Source: Vesta saturnalis (Eukaryota; Arthropoda; Insecta; Coleoptera; Lampyridae). From it: a stretch of 64,000 nt of DNA. Position numbers and translations under genes: made by a program. Below, piece by piece: positions 56,758 through 64,000 of this stretch (positions are counted from its first letter, which is position 1; each line of letters opens with the position of its first letter). A model generated the notes under the pieces. The model searched no databases, was not told the origin of the DNA, and saw nothing but the letters and a program-made list of their open reading frames with translations. The stretch spans positions 1,063,501-1,127,500 of the forward strand of contig JARFJB010001278.1 in the NCBI GenBank assembly GCA_036346205.1, read 5' to 3'.

Positions 56758-57170
56758 TTTATTTCAGAAACATTTGATAAAACCAAAAACTGCTCCCCCT
56801 CTTCGTCGCCCAATATCTCTAAGAAAAACTCAAGCAAGTTTAAATACGAAATTTTCAGTACGTACCTTTTCTAGTTCTGGAGTTATCGTGAATATTAACA
56901 TACATAAACACAGACACACATACGCGCTAACGTACACTCACACGCACATGCACACACCCTTACGCGCAAACGCACACGCACACGCACACGCACACGCACA
57001 CGCACACGCACACGCACACGCACACGCACACGCGCACGCACCCGCACACGCACACACACATGCATACGCACACGCACACGCACAAGCACACGCACACGCA
57101 CACGTATACGCACCTACGCACAGTTACAGATACACTCACACACACGCCCGATCTTGGCAAACTTTGTAAA
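56758..57170 (+). repeat. Second copy of the CA-tailed repeat, right arm
   Basis: Begins TTTCAGAAACATTTGATAAA and parallels 5450-5710, including CTGGAGTTATCGTG, AACATACAT and a CA-rich tract. It is the continuation of 53155-54016 beyond the inserted retrotransposon. Confidence 0.75.
56913..57115 (+). repeat. CACACG microsatellite
   Basis: About 200 bp of CACACG/CACGCA repeats; overlapping Ala-His and Val-Arg ORFs on both strands are artefacts. Confidence 0.95.
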
Positions 57171-57241
57171 TTGAGCTAATAAGCGATTAAGCGTTAGTGA
57201 AAAAAAAATCTATTGCATAACCTTATATACCTCCATATGTA

Positions 57242-59402
57242 CAGGTTGTCCCATTTTCGTATGTTTTACGGGGTATCTCGCTTATTTTTTAGGTTAGAAC
57301 CTTGCGGTTTTCGCGACACCGTACTAATTTTTAATGAAACCAAAGATGCACTAATCAAATCTGCCATAGCCATCTTAGTTTTTGTGTGCTACAGGGTGAT
57401 TTTGGAAAAATTGCATTTTCAGTCATCCCCTGTAACTCTGTTATTGTCAGACATATTAAAAAAGTAAAAACTGATATTTGTAGATTTTTTACGTAGAATC
57501 CAGTGGCGTACTCAGCTTTTCTTTAGAGGTCACAGTATTTGAGATATTGACATAACCTACTTTTTTTTATGGGACACCCTATACATTTTTTTAAAATCTT
57601 TTTCCACTTGCCAAGAGCTTTTCAAAAATATAGCATAGTCTATATTTATTTTTATCAATAATGTAACAAAATGATTTTTTTCTATAATTTACATTGATAA
57701 TAGTGGATAGCGGTGGGTAACCATGGTAACGCAAAAAACAAAATAATTAACGTTCTGCCATTACTTAGGTATTTGATTTTTGAAGTTTCTACTTCTCTCA
57801 AATTATTTCTGGTTACATTTTCCCAAATTTAGTGGTGATATTTATTGTTATTCGTTGTTTTTGTTTATTGTTATCGTTCATATCGTATGACATGAATACC
57901 TGCTTCATATTATCTAATGAAAACGCAGACCATGCCTTAGAACTCTATCTGAGCAGGTCAGTTAATCTTTACCTTAGAATTTATACTTATTTTATATACC
58001 TATTTTGTCATATAGATATCCCGAAAGAAGACAACCCGACAGAAGAATATTTCAAAAATTAAAATTTAATCTTTGCCAACATGGATGTTTTGACAAACCT
58101 CGACCCTGAGTTTACAATAAAGAGAACGAGGAATCAGAGATCAACGTTTTAGCAGTTGTTCAAGACACTCCTGAACCTCGCGCAGGAAAATAGATGAAGA
58201 GACCGGTGTGTCTAAAACAAAAGTGCAAAGGATTTTAACAAACAAATTTAAACCCTACAAGTATAAACTTATTCATCATCTGCACCCTGATGATGCTGAA
58301 CGTAGATTGGAGTTCTGCAATTGGTTTATAAATATGAAAACGCAGGACAATAATTTTGAAAAAAAAATAATTTGGACAGACGAGGCACATTTCACAAGTT
58401 CGGGAATTCTTAATATACACAACTCGCGGTTTTGGAAAAACCCACGTGATTTTTCCTAGAGAGCGTCAAGGCAGGTTCGGATTTAATGTCTACTGCTTTA
58501 TTTTTAACCGAAAAATAGTTTACAAGATTTATGAAGAAAACCTAAACTCTAATGGGTACCTACAAATTCTACAAGAAAAAACTATGAACATTTTAGAAGA
58601 TATTCCACTGGCTCAACTGAACGATATATTCTTCCAGCAGGATGGGGCTCCAGCCCACAATGCTAGAATAATACAAAACTGGCTAAATGAACGTTTTCCC
58701 AGGATTAGAACAAATGGACCTGTTCGATGGCCACCACGATCACCGGATCTATCGGTTTTGGATTTTTTTGTGGGGGTATTTAAAGAATAAAATTTATTCA
58801 AGGCAATATGCCAACATGCAACAATTAAAAATTGCAACGGAAAATGCTTTAGCAGAATTACGAAGATAATCATTTATTTTGGAAAATGCTCTTAAAAGAA
58901 TTTATAAACTTTGTGAAACTTGTAGGAGACATAATGGTCTGCAATTTGAACAATATTTGTGATTAATTAGTTATTTTGTTTTTGTTATTATAAAAATAAA
59001 TATATACTATGCTATATTTTTGAAAATCTCTTGGCAAGGGGAAAAAGATTTTAAAAAAATATATAAGGTGTCCCATAAAAAAAAGTAGGTTATGTCAATA
59101 TCTCAAAAACTGTGACCTCTAAAGAAAATCTGAGTACGCCACTAGATTCTACGTAAAAAAATCTACAAATACCAGTCTTTACTTTTTTAATTTGTCTGAC
59201 AATAACAGAGTTACAGGGGATGACTGAAAATGCAATTTTTCCAAAATCACCCTGTAGCACAAAAACTAAGATGGCTATGGCAGATTTGATTAGTGCATCT
59301 TTGGTTTCATTAAAAAGTAGTACGGTGTCGCGAAAACCGCAAGGTTCTAACCTAAAAAATAAGCGAGATACCCCGTAAAACATACGAAAATGGGACAACC
59401 TG
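57242..59402. mobile_element. Mariner element with about 430-bp inverted repeats
   Basis: Outer ends CAGGTTGTCCCATTTTCG match inverted at 59385-59402, with TA at 57240-57241 and 59403-59404. The arms extend to about 57670 and 58975 with very few differences, suggesting a fairly recent copy. Confidence 0.95.
57895..58961 (+). pseudogene. Mariner transposase with all three catalytic Asp, frameshifted
   Basis: The N-terminal region (57895-58205) is decayed with stops. From 58208 the frame gives SKTKVQRILTNKFKPYKYKL, HPDDAERRLEFCNW and WTDEAHF (first Asp). After a one-base shift near 58450 it gives RFGFNVYCFIFNRKIVY, FFQQDGAPAHN (second Asp) and PPRSPDLSVLDFF (third Asp). A further shift in a T/G run near 58770 leads to GYLKNKIYSRQYANMQQL and the normal C terminus GLQFEQYL at 58961. 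Catalytic residues are complete. Confidence 0.85.
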
Positions 59403-59559
59403 TACATAGTATGTCCACAGATTGAGTTACAAAGAGGAAACACAAATTATTTTTAATTTTTAAGAAAAATTCACTCTTTATAAAGTGGTCTGATTGTCCT
59501 CAGACCCCTGAAGCAGTTTTCATTTTTGGGCTGGTAGTTACAATTCTTATTCTATTCAC

Positions 59560-60460
59560 ATATATCTCTAAAATTTGGACAATTTGAGTAGATGAATTTC
59601 ATCATCATATTTACATTACCATAGATACCTACTGCAAATGTGTAAGTGTTGATAAACCTCTTATAATATTAACTCTACAAGAGAGAATATACTTAATTCA
59701 ATGCTATGGTTCCAGCGATCTTTGCTATCGTGCGGTCATTAACAAATTTAACGAAAAATATCCAGAAACAATAGTTTCTCATGTGGCCGTGCGAAAATTA
59801 GAGAAAAAATTAAAAAAAAAATGGATAGAAACGTCGCAGAATCCGGTTTAGTTTTAAACTAAGTTGAAGAAAATCCCCTTACCTATCTCACTTAGAAATG
59901 GAGCTCTACAAACTGGAATTTCTAAATCATTTATTCAAAAAATATTAAAACATAACAATATTAAACTATGCAAACCCCATTTTAGACAAATTTTGGAAGA
60001 TGAGGCTAAACGTTTGTATTTTTATATGTAGTTGGGCAATAAACTTTTAGTAGAAAGAGATTTTTACAAGAGAATTGTATTTTCGGATTAATCAACATTT
60101 TATGCTAACGGAGTAGTTTCATATCAAGACTGCCGATATTGGAGATTGAGATTGAGGGAAATCCTCATTTTACAGTACCTAATCAACAACAATTATTTAA
60201 AAAAGTTAGTGTATGGTGCGCTATCAAGGACCGTGGGATTATTGTTCGGTATTTCTTTGACGGTAATTTAAATCATCAAAATTATTTAGAAATGCTACAA
60301 ATTTTTTTAATAAAGAAATTGATAATGTGCCTTTAAATTCAATGTATTTTCAACAAGATGGATGCCCAGCTCACTATCTTTGAATTGTTTGCGATTGGTT
60401 AAACGAAAAATTTGGCGAAAAATGGATTGGGAGAAGAGCAAATAATAAGAAGACACGGTT
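59560..60460 (+). pseudogene. Further mariner transposase remnant
   Basis: In shifting frames: ERIYLIQCYGSSDLCYRAVI and EKYPETIVSHVAVRKLEKK (59680-59820, N-terminal helix region), ALQTGISKSFIQKILKHNNI (59900-59960), a degraded first catalytic motif (RIVFSD followed by a stop, near 60075), VSVWCAIKDRGIIV (60205-60245), and MYFQQDGCPAHYL (second Asp, near 60345). Frequent stops. Ends before the third motif. Distinct in sequence from the element just upstream. Confidence 0.7.
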
Positions 60461-60667
60461 TCATAAAATATGAAATTCAAGTTCAAACATTTTTTGTCAA
60501 TCATTTCTCTTTGTGACTGCATCCGTGGACATACTGTATATGATTGCAAGGTAAAAATATGTTTTATGTACCAACACTGTTTATTTTTTCTTTTTGTATG
60601 AACGTAGAAAAAATATTGTACAAGGCTCGTATACCTTTGCACTTGTTACATAAATAACTATTAACGT

Positions 60668-63600
60668 AAAGGCACCAGTAATCGACACTGTTAGGAAGCC
60701 TTATGACATTTGAATGTAATTTAATTGATCCAGTAATCGACATCCCTAACCCATTTATCGACACCCCAATAATCGACACCCGAAACCAGTTATTGACACA
60801 CCAATAATCGACACCCCAATAATCATCAAATCAATAATCGACACAATTTAGAAAAAAAGAACTTTATTATTACATTGTGTAATCGTAAACAAAAATGTAT
60901 CAAAAATCTAAACCTAAAACCTAACAGCTTTCAAAAATATTGATGCTTCTTGTAAAAACATACTTGGTAAGTCTATCTCCCACATTTTGTGTTACAGGTT
61001 GTGGTAATTTCTCTAATGTATCTTCTTCGCTTACAACAGAGACATCACTTTCCACCATTTTAAACACAGTTTTACTGCCGTTCAAAGATTTCAGTGACAT
61101 AACTTCTATTTTTTGTTGATCAAGTTTCTTCTGAACGATGCACACATACCGGTATTGAATACATTTCCGACTTCCACCCAGAAATTTAACGAGTAAGAAA
61201 TCGCCAATATTGGGCTGTATCTTCGGTAAGTAGTAGCTTTGTAAAGATTCGTCATCATCAACCCCCATTTCTGAGACGTTGTCTAAACTGTCTCCACTTT
61301 CTATCCATTCTTCTTCATCATCGCTAGTCTCATATGAAATCTTTCTCTTTTTTTCTACACGTTTCTTTTGCAATTCGGTTTTCTCCTCCCTGTTAGCTTG
61401 TCTAGCTTTTGCTCTATTTTCCATTTCCAACAGTTTCATTTGTTTTTCAGCCTCTTTTTTCTCATTGTATTCTTGCCAAGCTTTTGATGTTATCGCAGCT
61501 GGAATTTTTTCTTTGTTCCTTTTTTTCTTTTCAATGTTTGATGTACTGGGCCAAAATAGGGCTTTTTTAAATGGAGTAGGTACATTTTTTTGGAAATTTG
61601 AAAGTGGTGTATTGCACATAGAAAGTTTTTCTGTAGTTTGACTATCCGATTTTCCTGCTCTTTCTGCAGTGACATTTGTGACTTGTGAAACATAACTACA
61701 ACTAGGCATCTCTTGTGGTGGAGTTTGATTATTAGTAATTTCTGCGGCATTCAAATTTGGATTAAGGTTTTCATCAAAACTCTGAAGTAACGTTTGACTC
61801 CTGAGGTTTAACAACTTGTACTGAATGTGTAATAATGTTGTTTCTGGTAGGGTTTCTTTCTTTTTGTATTGATTCCTTCTCCTTGCACTGGTTGTTCAAT
61901 ATGCTTGTTTTTTATATTTATTTTTAACTTTCGCCATATTTGGAATAATGACCTATCTTCAGTTTTTCCTCTCCATTCTTCATCTTCTTTGACAGTTTTA
62001 AAAAGCGTCATGGTTTCTCTTAGTATTAACTCTTCCAATACATGTAATTTTTGTTTATCTTTTAAATTGCTGTTTATTTCTGTAGGACCTTTCTTCATGG
62101 AAATTTTTCAAAAATTTACATTTTCTACGGAAAAAGGAACAAGCCCACATGCTTTAAAACCATTTTGCACAGTTTCCTTGGATACAGATGCTAGGGCTTT
62201 CTCAAATAATTTAGTGTTCTTTTCTTAATTTCGATGCTACGTTATCAATGTGAAATTGCCTCACTGATTTTTTCCAATATGTTTTCAGGGGTTTAAATAC
62301 CGCAACGTCCATTGGTTGTATAAGGTGAGTTGAATTAGGATATAAGGCAATGATCTCTATTTGATTTTCTTTGCAATATTGGGATAAGTTATACGTTAAA
62401 TGGGAGACATGTCCGTCAATAAACAGTATTATAGGTCTCGTAATATTGTTAGTATCCAGCCAAGGAACAAATACATTTGTGATATATTTGTAGAATCCGT
62501 TCCCGGAACGACCAAGACCCCAATCCTTATTTACGGCTTGCGCTATATGACTAGGGATTCGTTCATATTTAAAAATTACCATTGGAGGTGCAAACTCTCC
62601 ATGGCCGTTTGCGGTCAGAAAAACCGTTTTCATCATTTGTTCCTGCAATATATACAGATTTCTCTCCCTTCTCAGCAAGGACTTTTTCCCCTTTTGGCTG
62701 GAGAAAAAACGCACTTTTATCCGCGTTGAAAACGCGCCTAGCGTCTTCAGTAGCGGCTAAAAGATTTTCGGAAAGTAAATATTCCTGAACCTCTTCAAAC
62801 CACCGTCGAAGCTGTTCCTCTGTTACGTTTTCTCTTGCTGGAGTTAGGTTTTGCGCGATCCGAGGTGTAATTTGTGGATGCCGCCTAAGAAATGAGGCAA
62901 ACCAGTTTTTGCCAGGTCTGCCGTTGGTGAAGGGTGTCTTATCTTTTGTCTTCTTTTATTATCAATTGCACGCTGTCTGAAACATGGTCTTTTGTCACCA
63001 GCTGATGTTTTCTTGATAATAAAAGGATCCAATTAACCAAAATTTCTTCTTCAAGATCACAAAGAATTGATGAGGGACCCATTTTGTGACTTTTCGGCGT
63101 TCTTCCAGCTTTTTTGTCCAGAAGGGTGGTCCTAGACACACCAAAAGCCTTAGCGGCAGCTGCAACAGGCATTCCTTGCATTACTACCTCAAGAGCAGAG
63201 TCCATCTGTTGCTGAGTGTATGCAAATTTCGGCGGCATATTTCCTTATCTGAAAAAAAAATACCTACATTTGAAAAAGCATTTTTCATTCCAAGGTGTCG
63301 ATTACTGGAGAAACGGTTTTAATACGGCTCCAGTAATCGATACGGTGTCGATTACCGGAGCGGCATAACAGCCACATCTCCAGCAATCGACATTGTCGAT
63401 TATTGGTGACATGACTTTTATGCGGCTCCGGTAATCGACACCCCTGATAAGTAAGGTTAGAATTATAAATGTTTGTATTTTAGTGTAATATCATAATTTA
63501 ATACCTCAAAGTTACTTTAAAAATAAATGCATTACTATGTTTGTGTTCCTAAACTACACAAAAATATTTTTGTAAGTTACTTACCTTAACAAATTCACTA

Positions 63601-63797
63601 AGAAACAATGAAAATTCAGGCGGCGTTCCGAAGTTCCGCCATTTTTACCTATGCATTAAACGCTGTTAACCGGCTCGAGTGGTACAATGTTGCCAAATGT
63701 ATCAATTATTCTCGTGAATGTAGAATTACATGAAAATAATGTAATTATACGTTAGATATTTGTGGTTAAATTTGAAAGTGTCGATTACTGGTGCCTT
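60668..63797. mobile_element. Pogo/Tigger-like element with subterminal repeat clusters
   Basis: Both ends carry AAGGCACCAGTAATCGACAC (left at 60668, right as its complement ending at 63797), each next to TA. Inside the left end, ATCGACA or a near copy occurs about seven times up to 60843; inside the right end about six copies occur in both orientations (63296-63442) plus the terminal one. These are likely transposase binding sites. A single transposase reading occupies most of the interior. Confidence 0.9.
60921..63238 (-). pseudogene. Pogo/Tigger-like transposase with a long charged C-terminal region
   Basis: Starts at ATG 63238 with a psq-type helix-turn-helix (MPPKFAYTQQQMDSALEVV, AAKAFGVSRTTLLDKK). 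After a frame change near 62935 come the second DNA-binding region (GRPGKNWFASFLRRHPQIT) and the catalytic block FNADKSAFFL (first Asp). After another near 62625 come LFIDGHVSHLTYNL (second Asp) and PNSTHLIQPMDVAVFKPLK (third Asp). The C-terminal region (62210-60921) is unusually long, with a Lys/Glu-rich coiled-coil-like segment (61500-61360), an acidic patch (SDDEEEWIESGDS), and a terminal globular-looking part (PNIGDFLLVKFLGGSRKCIQ). Five or so lesions separate these parts, so the copy is inactive. Confidence 0.85.
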
Positions 63798-64000
63798 TAC
63801 CTTATGTGCATTATGGTTGAAGTGCTACATTGGCAACATATTTCCGTGTATAAAATTGTATTTTAACCGCCATCACAGTATAAAGATTAATTTTATTTCT
63901 ATGTTGCTTGATCCACCCATAATTTGCGATAAGTTTACAAATGTCGTATATGACTTGCTTTATTCTTTATTTTATGATATATCATTTAATTTAAATTTGT
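63798..64000. other. AT-rich flank
   Basis: Nothing recognised. Confidence 0.4.

Noticed and set aside
56636..57169. 177-codon ORF rich in Ala-His
   Set aside because: Mostly a translation of the CACACG microsatellite, with open frames on both strands.

Overview
This window looks like intergenic DNA from a large, AT-rich, transposon-filled arthropod genome, most likely an insect. The evidence is the mix of Tc1/mariner, pogo, piggyBac, Mutator-like (MULE), Crypton, Ty1/copia, non-LTR and Penelope-like elements, short 40-60 bp GT-AG introns, and many TA, CA and CAGA microsatellites. I find no convincing cellular gene. Almost every coding segment belongs to a mobile or virus-like element, and most are broken by stops and frameshifts. 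The species cannot be named from sequence alone.

Left part (1-33 kb): a possible retroelement ORF1 start (92-499); a mariner deletion derivative with 205-bp inverted repeats (2542-3498); a CA-tailed non-autonomous repeat carrying a TTAA-flanked MITE (3886-5710); a broken MULE transposase (6912-9008); a mariner (10221-11629); pogo remnants (13.8-14.2 kb and 15.07-16.51 kb, the second split by a MITE); a family-B DNA polymerase fragment (18540-19410); a broken piggyBac (21237-22601) followed by a broken copia element (22870-26460) that contains a 5'-truncated non-LTR insertion; a mariner (28440-30371); and a Crypton-type tyrosine recombinase with all catalytic residues present (30424-31053).

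Centre (33062-47647): a four-level nest. A mariner transposase ORF is split by a 12.6-kb element (33732-46373). That element has about 290-300-bp terminal inverted repeats starting GGGTCAATCAAG and a perfect 9-bp target duplication (GAGACAAAC), so the host ORF is restored exactly across the junction. Inside it lies a Penelope-like composite with hammerhead-ribozyme and tRNA-like ends, and inside that a further mariner with 767-bp inverted repeats. Without the insertions the big element is about 8.5 kb. It encodes a roughly 1,290-codon family-B DNA polymerase, a membrane-anchored protein with five LSPxxxxEFxDEW-type repeats, a 60-residue membrane protein, a BIR (IAP-repeat) protein, a small protein with a conserved-looking YVKGREK segment, and a possible spliced gene. 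This gene set resembles a small DNA virus or a Polinton/adintovirus-like element, but the target duplication is 9 bp rather than the 6 bp typical of Polintons, and no integrase or capsid gene was found. It is the best candidate here for an undescribed system.

Right part (47.6-64 kb): AT-rich DNA with a degenerate tandem repeat and a CCAAT/CRE-rich promoter-like segment; a MULE fragment (50930-51665); a second copy of the CA-tailed repeat interrupted by an RTE-like non-LTR element with a target duplication; a mariner with 430-bp inverted repeats and all three catalytic Asp (57242-59402); another mariner remnant; and a 3.1-kb pogo/Tigger-like element (60668-63797) whose ends carry clusters of an AATCGACAC motif.
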